Made by a program: the position numbers and the translations under genes. From Triplophysa rosa (taxonomy: Eukaryota > Chordata > Actinopteri > Cypriniformes > Nemacheilidae), in contig NC_079893.1 of NCBI RefSeq assembly GCF_024868665.1, positions 15,942,769 to 16,006,768 on the forward strand: a stretch of 64,000 nt of DNA, in the 5' to 3' direction. Shown here in pieces: positions 42,950-53,389 of the stretch (its first letter is position 1; the number at the start of each line of letters is the position of its first letter). Below the pieces are notes generated by a model. The model was not told the origin of the DNA. It saw only the letters and a list, made by a program, of their open reading frames with translations, and made no database searches.

Positions 42950-44415
42950 TATTTTAGAAACTACAAGTCTTTATATACGTCTTTCATTGTTACAAAGCAG
43001 CTGTACATAAGACATATTGACTATAAACAAAACAATTAAAGTTGTACCTGCAAAAACAAGAAAAAGTCGAAAACACAGAAGACAGACATACCCACATACA
43101 AAACACTCCACACACACAATATGCACACGTACTAACACACATAGACATAGACACACGGACGCGCACGCACACACACGTACACAGACAAGTACTCGCGCAC
43201 ACACACAGACACGCATGCACACGCAGGCACACACGCAGGCACACACACACGCTCAGTGAGAGCACACAAGCACAGGTCAAATATAACAGCCTATAAATTC
43301 CTATATGCAATATTAATTAAATAAAACTTTAAAATTCTAAAGCAGCCCCCCGGCCAGGCAAATAGTGCAAAAAACAGTATGCAAACGGTGGCGAGGAACC
43401 CAAAACTCTAATCGAGAAAAAAAACCTCAGGAGAACCCAGGCCCAACCAGGGGATTCCAGTTCCCCTCTGGCAAAAGCTGCTGCCTCTGCACAAGCTCCA
43501 TAGAGCTTGCACAACAAGGCTAAATAAAATAAATAAACTTACTAATAAAGTAAATTATAGTTTAAGATTATCATTGATAATCTAATAGCATTTGAAATTT
43601 TGTGGTGAAGACGTGTCAGGTGACCACGTCCTTCTTTATCCAGCTCTATCATCTCAGCTCTTGTCAGGTCGCCGCTTCCCATTCTCCGCTCTACCATCAG
43701 GTCAGGTCATGAACTGCATCCTGCTCGCTGTGGTAACCTTGGAACAATGAGACAAGACTGGCTGAGAGTAGAGTACTGTTCTACACTCTTTGATGCAACA
43801 AGTACATCAGTTGTGTTTTTGGTTTCGGTTGATCTAACTAATGCAGCCTAAACCCTCAGAGGATTTATATTATGGAAGTGTAGTGTATGCAAGATTAAAA
43901 AGATGCGTCTTTAGTCTATATTTAAACTGACAGAGTGTGTCTGCCTCCCGGACAGTGCAGGGAAGACTATTCCAAAGTTTAGGCGCTAGATAGGAAAAGG
44001 ATCTACCACCTGCACTTGATTTTGAAATTCTAGGTATTACCAACTGACAGGATGCCTGAGAGCGTAATGCACATGAAAGACTGTAATACAAAAGGAGTTC
44101 ATTCAAGTATTGAGGAGCTAAACCATGTAGGGCTTTATAGGTAATGAGCAAGATTTTAAAGTTAACGCGATGCTTTATAGGTAACCAGTGCAAGGTTGAC
44201 AGAACTGGGCTAATATGTTCATACTTTTTTGTACGTGTAAGAACTCGAGCTGCCGCATTTTGGACCAGTTGGAGTTTTTGTAATAAGCCTGCAGGGCAAC
44301 CACCTAACAGTGCATTGCAGTAATCTAGTCTTGATGTCATGAATGCATGAATTAACTTCTCTGCATCTGACATTGACAGCATATGACGTATTTAGATCTA
44401 TTTTTAAGATGGACA
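42950..44415 (-). mobile_element. L2-like LINE, 5' truncated copy
   Basis: This is the 3' part of the same LINE family as 50098-52862, and by eye well over 90% identical over most of its length. It includes a CA-rich tract at about 43090-43255 within the 3' untranslated region. Similarity stops near 44415. ORFs in the CA tract are artefacts. Confidence 0.88.
43870..44382 (-). pseudogene. C-terminal LINE ORF2 fragment
   Basis: This is an open frame of 170 codons with ISDAEKLIHAF-type (here SMSDAEKLIHAFM) and SRLDYCNALLGGCPAGLL, VLSTLHWLPIKHRV and [16 protein letters not shown]. It corresponds to the C-terminal third of the 587-residue ORF at 50992-52755. The reverse transcriptase core is missing through 5' truncation. 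Confidence 0.85.
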
Positions 44416-45681
44416 AACATCTTAAACGTCTCAAATAATTTGTCCAGAGACAAAAAAAATAAGTCACAGCTAATGTGCTTACGTTGTGCGTGTATGCTTA
44501 CCTAAAATCCACGGAATCCACTGCAGATCTCAGCAGAATTACATGGATTTTAGTGCTTGTCATTGAAAAGTTATAACGTTACACACACAATGTGAGAGCT
44601 AGTTTGCTGTGACAGATTTTTCAGCCTAAGCACGAATGATTTGAGACGTTTAAAATGAAACTAACCCCACTGTTCGCCCCTGTTCATTAGCAAAAACAGC
44701 TTGCCGCAGCTAAACATATTAACGCACATAATGTATTAACATTCATACAGCTAAACTCTAAGTGTCCATCTGCACTTATATACAGTAAGTTTAACACTGG
44801 CTTTGAATGTTCTATTTAGCCTGTCACTGACTTAGCTCCCTTCGCTATCATATGCTAACTATTTACGTCAATTCAGACTGTTGATAAATATTACTTACAT
44901 CGGCAGCTTTGTCTCGTTCAGTTGGTCGTGATCCCTCTTGAGGAACAACTTTGAAGCTAATCCTGCTTGTACTGTCCCAGGTTGATAAAGCAATCCGGCT
45001 TGAAGTGATTAGTGCAAACAAGCAGGTTTTTACTTATGGTTTCTGATGGATTTCCACTAAAAATAAAATAAATCCACTTCTGTCTCTTCCTAGGTTTGGA
45101 CTCTGTGCAGCGACTACATTGCATGTTGTCCAAGAACTTTGGCCATGGCGTCACAAACACCGCTGTCGCTTGTGAAAACAACAATGGCGGAGCACGGTGG
45201 GTGGAACTGTGTAGATTAAGGGGCGGTAACATTATAATAAAATCCGCTTTGGACGTCACAATCGGAGCGAAATCTAAACGGCTCGATTTCTCACATGCTT
45301 GCAGGGAGAGGCACACCAAAACAAACTTACTGGGTTCTTATTTTTCACATTTTCTGGGTGGCTAGATGCCGATTATAGCACTTAAACACAGAAAAAGTGG
45401 GGTGTTCATCTGATGTCTCCTTTAAACTGTCAGGATGAACTGTATTTACATTACAAATTAAAGCATTCACGCATTTTGAGCAAGCAACGTAACCCATTTA
45501 TTTATTGTATAACATAAAACACAGCATATAAAACAGTCACAATTGTTTTTCAAAACATACAAATATTCCAAGTGTACAGAGGTCAAACGATCGATTTTTA
45601 TGAGAAAAAGACACTGAAATGAGCACCATCTGCAGTAAATCTGCATGTCCTGTGAACTTCCGGGTTTAACACACATTTAGG
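44416..45681. other. Repeat remnants, including a THAP-like exon
   Basis: A diverged copy of the repeat seen at 370-600 lies at about 44515-44690 (GCAGATCTCAGCAGAA, TGGATTTTAGTGCTT, AAAATGAAACTAACC). A THAP-like exon follows at 44957-45124. Nothing else is recognised between 45125 and 45681. Confidence 0.5.
44957..45124 (-). pseudogene. THAP-like zinc-finger exon remnant
   Basis: From MQCSRCTESKPRKR the frame continues KWIYFIFSGNP, then NLLVCTNHFKPDCFINLGQY, and ends after KQD. In the next frame AGLASKLFLKR follows. C-x2-C (CSRC) and C-x2-H (CTNH) with the HF..DCF wording resemble the C2CH THAP fold found at the start of many fish transposon proteins. The frame change near 44965 suggests decay. 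The family assignment is tentative. Confidence 0.4.
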
Positions 45682-48088
45682 CCCTGTCCCAAATGGCGCG
45701 GGGGAGGGGGGTGGGGTGATAGCTGGCAAGGTTGAGACGAGACGTGACCACTGGTTTAACCCTGGATACATGGCATAAAGGGTGAACTCGACCAAGGCTG
45801 GGGGCTATCTTGAGCCAAACGGCCACCAGATTAACCACCTTGGCGATGCGGTATCGTCCAATAAACCTGGCAGCCAGCTTGCGAGAAGCCGCCCGGAGAG
45901 GCAGGTCATTGGTGGAAAGCCATACTCGTTGACCGCACACGTAAGTAGGAGGAGAAGACCGATGGCGGTTGGCCGCTGCTTTGGTCCTCTCTGAGGTTCG
46001 AGCCAGAACCCCTCTGGCTCTCGTCCAGGTGCAGTGGCAATGCCGGACGAACGCCAGAGCAGAGGGAACCGCAGCATCGAGTTCCTGGGAAGGAAACAGA
46101 GGAGGTTGATAACCCAGTGAACACTTGAAAGGAGACATACCTGATGCCGAGACAGGGAGGGAATTGTTGGCATACTCCACCCAGGAGAGCTGTTGGCTCC
46201 AGGAGCTGGGGTTGTGGGATGTCAGACAGCGGAGTCTCTGTTCGAGATCCTTGTTGGCTCGCTCGCATTGCCCATTGTTCTGGGGGTGAAACCCTGAAGA
46301 CAGATTCGCTCAGGCCCCGATCTGTCCACAGCATTCCTCCCAAAACCTGCAGGTGAACTGAGGACCCCTATCGGACACGACGTCGACCGGCCTCCCATGA
46401 AGACGTGGTCCACCATCAGTTGAGACATCTCCCGGGCGGAAGGGAGCTTGGGAAGGGGAATGAAATGGGCCGCATTGGAAAATCGGTCCACCACCGTGAG
46501 GATGACGGTGTTACCCCTGGAGGGAGGAAGGCCAGTGACAAAGTCCAGGGCGATGTGTGACCAAGGACGAGAGGGAATGGGAAGGGGATGGAGCAGACCA
46601 GCTGGTCGACGATGGGATGGCTTACTTTGGGCACAGACTGGGCAAGCCAACACGAACTGTCTGACATCGTCGGTGACCGACGGCCACCAGAACCGCTGGC
46701 GCACAGACGACAGGGTTCCCCAACTCCTGTATGGCTGACCAACCTGGACGAATGACACCACTGCAGGACGTTCGGACGCAGCGCAGTCGGTTCGAACAAC
46801 CTGCCCACCGGACACTTTTCTGGCACTTGCTCCCCTCGGCCGGCCTCCGCCACTCGCCGTTCAAGGTCCCAGTTAAGAGCTTCGACCACCATCTCCTTGG
46901 GGAGAATGGCATCGACCGAAGAGTCCTCCCCAAGTGCCTCGAACAGGCGAGAGAGCGCATCCGGCTTGACGTTCTTAGAGCCAGGCCGGTACGAGAGGGT
47001 GAAGTTAAAACGGCCGAAGAAAAGTGCCCAATGGGCCTGGCGTGAACTCAGCCTCTTGGCTGAACGGACGTATTCCAAGTTCTTATGGTCCGTCCAGACC
47101 AAGAAGGGCTGCGCTGACCCCTCCAACCAGTAACGCCACTCACCCAGAGCTAGACGGACCGCCAGCAGCTCTCTGTTGGCGATATCATAATTTCGTTTTG
47201 CAGGGCTGAGGCGGTGAGAGTAAAAGGCACAAGGATGCACTTTCTCATCATGACTGGAACGCTGGGATAAAACCGCACCTATCCCGACATTGAAAGCATC
47301 GACCTCGACAATAAACTGTCGTTCAGGATCTGGAAAACAAAGCACAGGTGCAGAGACAAAACGGGACTTGAGTTTGTCAAGTCAATGCAGTGAGTGGCGT
47401 GGCCACCTGGCCACCTGACCTAAAAATTGGCGAAACCCAGGAACTGCTGCAAGGCTTTACGTGAGTCGGGAACGGGCCATTCAGCAATGGCTTTTATCTT
47501 AGCGTGATCAGGATCAATGCCTCGGGGGGAAATGATATGACCAAGGAACGAAATAGTATCGGTGTGGAAGTCGCACTTCTCCGCATTGACAAAGAGTTGA
47601 TTCTCGAGTAAGCCCTGGAGGACCTCTGGAACGTGTCGGGTGTGTTCCTGGAGAGATGGGGAGAAAATGAGAATATCATCCAGGTACACAATGACAAAAC
47701 GATTAATCATGTCTCCCAACATGTCATTGACGAGACCCTGGAACACGGCAGGAGCATTGGTCAATCCAAACGGAAATACCAAATAATCATAATGTCCCGA
47801 TGGTGTATTAAATGCCGTCTTCCACTCATCCCCCTCGCGGATACGAACCAGGTGATAGGCGTTGCGTAGGTCTAGTTTAGTAAAGACCCAGGCTCCCTGT
47901 AAGAGTTCGAAGGCAGACGACATGAGTGGTAAGGGGTACTTGTTTTTTAACGTAATTTCGTTCAAACCTCGATAATCAATACAGAGGCTCAGGGAGCCGT
48001 CCTTCTTCTGCACGAAGAAGCCTGCACCGGCCGGTGAGGAGTGGCGAATGAGCCCAGCTTGCAATGACTCATGTATGTTTTTTTCCAT
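45677..48088 (-). pseudogene. Gypsy pol: RT, RNase H and integrase, frameshifted
   Basis: Reverse transcriptase (48088-47420) has [45 protein letters not shown] and the catalytic [10 protein letters not shown]. After a frame change RNase H (47345-46900) shows [19 protein letters not shown], where the usual DAS is DAF, and [10 protein letters not shown]. The integrase follows in pieces (46815-45677): [30 protein letters not shown], then a second break near 46400, and a C-terminal part with WLSTNDLPLR and HPLCHVSRVKP. At least three frame changes make it inactive. The wording is that of chromovirus-type (sushi-like) fish elements. The chromodomain expected after the last segment is not present. 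Confidence 0.85.
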
Positions 48089-48170
48089 GGCCTCTCTTTC
48101 AGGACCAGAAAGGGAATAAAGGTGACCCTTGGGCGGAGAACTGCCTGGGAATTTTTAGGGGAAAACACAT
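45677..48170 (-). mobile_element. Ty3/Gypsy (chromovirus-like) pol fragment
   Basis: Minus-strand sequence from within the reverse transcriptase to the integrase C-terminus, without LTRs, gag or protease. Both ends are abrupt. The left end abuts a GGCCCTGTCCCAAATGGCGC block resembling the terminus of the hAT-like element at 4423. Confidence 0.85.
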
Positions 48171-48358
48171 TCTTTCCTCAGATCACAAAAGCGATTTGAA
48201 ACATTATTAGCGAATCCAAAAGGCTGCGATTTCAGAAATATCAATATAAGTCTGTCCCAGAGCAAAAGCAAGACAACACTTTTTGTGACAAGACTGTCTT
48301 AGCCTTTTATTGAGCTGAGTGCACCTCCGTTCTTCCAATCAGTTCTGCTTTAGGTAGG
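48171..48358. other. Short unassigned interval
   Basis: Between the Gypsy fragment and the TRIM. It ends with GTAGG (48354-48358), the left copy of the TRIM target duplication. No gene. Confidence 0.4.
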
Positions 48359-48689
48359 TGTAGCGAGGAAGGCGGGACGAGAGCCGTGGGGCAAGAAGGC
48401 GGGGCCGGTGGCGTGAGTGATAATGAGTTTCAGCTGTACGCGCACCGGTCCCGCATGCCTCACGGGGAGCTAGGGAGCATAAGAGGACGAGCAACGGGTC
48501 TGCCGAGGAGAGAGGACCGGGCCCGGAAATGTTAAGTTTTATTTATGTTTGTGTGGCCGGCAGTCGACCGTGAGGTGGCTGCCGGCCTTTTACTTTCGTG
48601 TTATTGTTTGTTTATTTTTTATTAAGGTTTATTGTTTAAATGTTCGCCGGTTCCCGCCTCCTTCCTTCCCTACATTGAACTTTGTTACA
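48359..48689 (+). repeat. 5' LTR of the TRIM
   Basis: 331 bp, differing from the 3' LTR at about a dozen positions by eye (for example GCGAGGAAGG versus GCAAGGAAGG, and GCCGGCC versus GCTGGCT). It contains TTAAGTTTTATTTATG and a T-rich 3' part. Confidence 0.93.
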
Positions 48690-48690
48690 T

Positions 48691-48708
48691 TGGTGCCGAA
48701 ACCCGGGA
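48691..48708 (+). other. Primer-binding site of the TRIM
   Basis: TGGTGCCGAAACCCGGGA lies two bases after the LTR end TTACA. The form TGG...CCCGGGA is that of a tRNA-3'-end complement. Which tRNA is used was not determined. Confidence 0.8.
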
Positions 48709-49235
48709 GGAAGGAGGGACATGCTGTCGAAGAGCCCTCGCCGCCGAGCGGCCTCGCGGTGCTGAGGAGTTCGGGCAGCGCGGACGAGGGCGTCCGCCAG
48801 CGGCTGCCCGAGATTGTGGTGCTGGAACGATGGGATTCGGTGGGGACGAAGAGCCCGCGGCCGTGCTCCTGTGACGAGGTGGGATGGCGGCCATGGAGGG
48901 AGCTCGGGAGTGCCGGCTGCCCTCAGCCAGAAGCCATTGCCGGCCGCCAGGAGGCGGAGGAGGATTGGGCCGTCCACCGAACGTCCAGCACCACAGCATA
49001 GCACTGCGAGGAAGAGCCTCTCGGCTGGCTGAGGACCGAGCGACGGCGTGTCGGGGAACCAGACTTTTTTTTTTCTCCCCTCTCTCGTCCCTGTCGCTCG
49101 GGGTGCTCCCGGCTCCGTTCTCTCGTCTCGTCGGTGCGTACCCCCAGGCGCTGGGGCTCTCAAGGGGGGGCCCCCCGCGGGGGAGTAAGCACAGGCGCGG
49201 TGGTACCCCCCGGTCTGTGAGGGGCGATGGGGGTA

Positions 49236-49566
49236 TGTAGCAAGGAAGGCGGGACGAGAGCCGTGGGGCAGGAAGGCGGGGCCGGTGGCATGAGTGATAA
49301 TGAGTATCAGCTGTACGCGCACCGGTCCCGCATGCCTCACGGGGAGCTAGGGAGCATAAGAGGACGAGCGACGGGACTGCCGAGGAGAGAGGACCGGGCC
49401 CAGAAATGTTAAGTTTTATTTATGTTTGTGTGGCCGGCAGTCGACCGTGAGGTGGCTGCTGGCTTTTTACTTCCGTGTTATTGTTTGTTTATTTTTGATT
49501 AAAGTTTATTGTGTAAATGTTCGCCGGTTCCCGCCTCCTTCCTTCCCTACATTGAACTTTGTTACA
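49236..49566 (+). repeat. 3' LTR of the TRIM
   Basis: 331 bp, the partner of 48359-48689, preceded by a purine-rich tract and followed by the target duplication GTAGG. Confidence 0.93.
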
Positions 49567-49571
49567 GTAGG

Positions 49572-50097
49572 CTACTCTAGAAATAATATTAAATACTGTT
49601 ATTTTGCACAGTTTCTAATTCGTCTATGATGCATTTTCGCTATTCTCAATTCAGAAGAGCCCAGACAAAGCCTGTCTCACCGAATGTTTTTCATCCATAA
49701 TTCATGGCTCCCGTACCTTGCGTACCACCACGCGCATAGCCCTGTGTCTCTCAATGCTTGTAAAATTGGACAGAAATGCACACGCACATTGCATCTGTTA
49801 GCCTAGGCAGGAATTGGATGGGTCTGTAAAGTTAAAGGCATGTTGGCCTACTTCTTTTTTTTTTGAGTGTGTGCTGCATGAAATAAGATGAGGCTTTACT
49901 GTGCAAAATTAAAGTCTGAATATCTTTCAGGGAAAAAAATCGCAATTAGATCTTTCCCTCAAATCGTGCAGCCCTAGAATAAACTCTTGACTAGTGACCT
50001 GTGCCTGGCTCCACGCTGCGGTGAGTTAACCATAACAACCCCTCTCCTACAAACTGACAACATGTTTAAACTTGACGCACCTGCACCGTGCAACCTA
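49572..50097. other. Dispersed-repeat fragment
   Basis: Words such as GGACAGAAATGCACACGCAC, GTAAAGTTAAAGGCATGTT and AAATCGTGCAGCCCTAGAAT recur in diverged form at 62360-62410 and 63010-63160, so both places hold copies of one repeat. The CGTGCAGCCCTA word resembles a hAT terminus. No gene. Confidence 0.5.
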
Positions 50098-52862
50098 CTC
50101 AACTCAACTTTATTTATATAGCGCTTTTACAATTTTCATTGTTACAAAGCAGCTGTACATGAGACACATTGACTACAAGCAAAACAATCAAAGTTGTACC
50201 TGCAAAAACAAGAAAAGGTTGAAAACACAGAAGACAGACACACCCACACACAAAACACTCCACACACACAACACGCACACACACCAACACACACAGACAC
50301 AGAAACACACACACACACGTACGTACACAGACAAGTACGCACACACACACACGCTCAGTGAGAGCACACATTTAGGATAAAGGAGAGAGAAGCACAGGTC
50401 AAATATAACAGATAATAAATTCCTATATGCAATATTAATTAAGTAAAACTTTAAGATTCTAAAGCAGCCCCCCCGGTCAGGCAGATAGTGCAAAAACAGT
50501 ATGCAAACGGTGGCGAGGAACCCAAAACTCTAATCGAGAAAAAAAACCTCAGGAGAACCCAGGCCCAACCAGGGGATTCCAGTTCCCCTCTGGCAAAAGC
50601 TGCTGCCTCTGCACAAGCTCCAGAGAACTTGCACAACAAGGCTAAATAAAATAAATAAACTTAATAATAAAATAAATTATAGTTTAAGATTATCATTAAT
50701 AATCTAATAGCATTTGAAATTTTGTGGTGAAGACATGTCAAGAGACCGCGTCCTTCTTTATCCAGCTCTATCATCTCAGCTCTTGTCAGGTCCCCACTTC
50801 CCATTCTCCGCTCTACCATCAGGTCAGGCCATGAACTGCATCCTGCTCGCTGTGGTAACCTTGGAACAATGAGACAAGACTGGCTGAGAGTAGAGTACTG
50901 TTCTGTACTCTTTGATGCAACAAGTACATCAGTTGTGTTTTTGGTTCCGGTTGATCTAACTAATGCAGCCTAAACCCTCTGAAGATTTATATTATGGAAG
51001 AGTAGTGTATGCAAGATTAAAAAGATGCGTCTTTAGTCTAGATTTAAACTGACAGAGTGTGTCTGCCTCCCGGACAGTGCAGGGAAGACTATTCCAAAGT
51101 TTAGGCGCTAGATAGGAAAAGGATCTACCACCTGCACTTGATTTTGAAATTCTAGGTATTACCAACTGACAGGACGCCTGAGAGCGTAATGCACGTGAAG
51201 GACTGTAATACAAAAGGAGTTCATTCAAGTACTGAGGAGCTAAACCATGTAAGGCTTTATAGGTAATAAGCAAGATTTTAAAGTTAACGCGATGCTTTAT
51301 AGGTAACCAGTGCAAGGTTGACAGAACCGGGCTAATATGTTCATACTTTTTTGTACGTGTAAGAACTCGAGCTGCCGCGTTTTGGACCAATTGGAGTTTT
51401 TGTAATAAGCCTGCAGGGCAACCACCTAACAGTGCATTACAGTAATCTAGTCTTGATGTCATGAATGCATGAATTAACTTCTCTGCATCTGAGATTGACA
51501 GCATATGACGTAGTTTAGATATATTCTTAAGATGGAAAAACGCAATTTTACAGGTGTTGGCGACGTGGCTCTCAAATGACAGATTACTATCGAATAGAAC
51601 GCCAAGATTCTTTGCTGACGACGAGGGTTTTATGGAACATCCGTCAATAGTTAAACAGTATTCTTGGTTGTTACTTATAGCAGTTTTCGGTCCAATAAGT
51701 AACACTTCCGTTTTGTCCGAGTTCAGTAATAAAAAGTTGTTACTCATCCAGTTTTTTATATCGACTATGCATTCCATTATTCGATGGAACTGCTGTGTTT
51801 CATGAGGCTTCGAGGAAATATAAAGTTGAGTATCATCAGCATAACAGTGAAAGCTAACTCCGTGTCGCTTTATTATATCTCCTAGAGGTAGCATGTATAA
51901 TGCGAAGAGCAGAGGCCCTAAGACTGAGCCCTGTGGTACACCGTACTGGACTTGCGATTTGCGTGACACCTCATTGTTTATTGCTACAAATTGAAAACGG
52001 TCGGATAAATAAGATTTAAACCATTTCAAAGCTATTCCCTTAATGCCGACATAATTTTCGAGTCTATGTAGGAGTGTGCTGTGGTCAATGGTATCGAATG
52101 CAGCACTAAGGTCTAGCAGCACCAATAACGAGATACAACCTCGGTCAGACGCCAATAGCAGATCATTTGTAACTCTGATCAAAGCAGTCTCTGTACTGTG
52201 ACATGCTCTAAATCCAGACTGGAATTCTTCATTGATGTCATTCCTTTGGAGGAAGGAGCATAATTGAGTTGAAACTACTTTTTCCAGAACTTTAGATATG
52301 AAAGGTAGATTCGATATAGGCCTGTAGTTCCTTAGTTCTCTAGGGTCGAGTTGGGGTTTTTTGACAAGGGGCCTTATAACAGCCACCTTATATGCTTTAG
52401 GCACATGTCCTAATGTCAGAGATGAGTTAATAATACCAAGAAGAGGATCTATAATTTCTGGGAGCATCTCTTTCAGTAGATTTGTAGGTATAGGGTCTAG
52501 TATGCATGTTGTTGATTTAGATGATCTAATAATTTTAGACAGCTCATCTTGATCTACGGTATAAAATAATTGCATTTTCTCCTTAAGGGCGCTGTAGTTA
52601 GTTTGTTCAGCGGGTTTCACTTCTGATTGCATTGTTATAATTTTTTCTCTAATATCTTGGATTTTATATGTGAAGTAGTTCATAAATTCATCACTGCTAT
52701 GCTGATATACAGGATCAGAAGTCACTGACGATTTATTTTTTGTTAATTTAGCCACCGTGTTAAATAAAAACCTAGGATTGTGCTGGTTTTCTTCTATTAG
52801 TGATGAAAAGTAGGCGGATCTAGAAGTTATTAGGGCTTTCCTGTATTTTTTCCTGTAACCTA
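50098..52862 (-). mobile_element. L2-like LINE, 5' truncated but with a long open ORF2
   Basis: The 3' end lies at about 50098 (CAACTCAACTTTATTTATAT, AGCGCTTTTACA) and a CA-rich 3' untranslated stretch at 50220-50360. Similarity to the family stops at about 52862, upstream of the linker. The copy at 42950-44415 and the remnant at 20684-23166 belong to the same family. Confidence 0.9.
50992..52755 (-). CDS. LINE reverse transcriptase (ORF2, N-terminally truncated)
   Basis: 587 codons are open without a break. Domains in order are linker, RT fingers ([18 protein letters not shown]), palm (LLDLSAAFDTIDHSTLL, GVPQGSVLGPLLF), the catalytic YADDTQLY, and thumb and C-terminal region ([55 protein letters not shown]). 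It would carry out target-primed reverse transcription in the nucleus, but the endonuclease domain is lost by 5' truncation, so the copy is not autonomous. The ATG given is just the first in frame; the true protein began further upstream. The open frame suggests a relatively young insertion. Confidence 0.9.
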   Translation of the reverse strand: MAKLTKNKSSVTSDPVYQHSSDEFMNYFTYKIQDIREKIITMQSEVKPAEQTNYSALKEKMQLFYTVDQDELSKIIRSSKSTTCILDPIPTNLLKEMLPEIIDPLLGIINSSLTLGHVPKAYKVAVIRPLVKKPQLDPRELRNYRPISNLPFISKVLEKVVSTQLCSFLQRNDINEEFQSGFRACHSTETALIRVTNDLLLASDRGCISLLVLLDLSAAFDTIDHSTLLHRLENYVGIKGIALKWFKSYLSDRFQFVAINNEVSRKSQVQYGVPQGSVLGPLLFALYMLPLGDIIKRHGVSFHCYADDTQLYISSKPHETQQFHRIMECIVDIKNWMSNNFLLLNSDKTEVLLIGPKTAISNNQEYCLTIDGCSIKPSSSAKNLGVLFDSNLSFESHVANTCKIAFFHLKNISKLRHMLSISDAEKLIHAFMTSRLDYCNALLGGCPAGLLQKLQLVQNAAARVLTRTKKYEHISPVLSTLHWLPIKHRVNFKILLITYKALHGLAPQYLNELLLYYSPSRALRSQASCQLVIPRISKSSAGGRSFSYLAPKLWNSLPCTVREADTLCQFKSRLKTHLFNLAYTTLP

Positions 52863-53235
52863 TGGCTCAATCGTTGAAATTTGTGCTAACTTGGATGAAA
52901 TGCATGAAACATTCAATGCAATACAAACTTGTTTTAAAAAATCCTAAATACTTCAAAACAAATAAATCAGGCTACGTATGTAATATATAAATAAGTAATA
53001 AGTAAATAAGTTCTTAGTAATTCAGTTCTCAATTTACACAAATTTTTTCCGGTAAAATTTAGTCACCCATTTAAATATTTTTACTTTTTTTAAAAGTTGC
53101 ACCAATAATAAATCCATTTGTTTAAATACTCTTAATCCAAGCTAAATATTATTTGACATTTTAGAAAATATTGTACATTTCTTTATTTTTGTTTACTTAT
53201 TTTCATAAAAAGTATTAAAAAAATGATAAAAATGC
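52863..53235. other. AT-rich spacer between two LINEs
   Basis: No gene, terminal repeat or structure is seen. It ends in the ATCAA-rich tail of the next LINE. Confidence 0.4.
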
Positions 53236-53389
53236 AGTTAATCAATCAAATCAAATCAAATTTTATTTATGAAGCACTTTTATAAAACAGCAATTGTTTT
53301 CCAAAGTGCTGTACAAGCATGATTAAAATAAAAACAGATAACACATAACGTACAGACATAAACGTCAAACAAGTACAAAAAGACAGTTC

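Larger units (their letters stand above)
48359..49566 (+). mobile_element. TRIM (terminal-repeat retrotransposon in miniature), 1208 bp
   Basis: Two 331-bp LTRs (48359-48689 and 49236-49566) begin TGTAGC and end TGTTACA. The flanks carry the exact 5-bp duplication GTAGG (48354-48358, 49567-49571). A primer-binding site, TGGTGCCGAAACCCGGGA, starts at 48691 and a purine-rich tract (GAGGGGCGATGGGGG) precedes the 3' LTR. The 546-bp interior is GC-rich and has no retroviral domain. ORFs crossing it on both strands lack any recognisable motif. Replication would need enzymes in trans. Confidence 0.95.

Noticed and set aside
43017..43310. ORFs with TH/HT or CV/VC repeats (also 50072-50493)
   Set aside because: They are translations of CA-rich microsatellite DNA in the LINE 3' untranslated region.
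48636..49340. ORFs of 104-234 codons in the interior of the TRIM
   Set aside because: High GC content leaves several frames open on both strands; no motif and no agreement with the LTR orientation.
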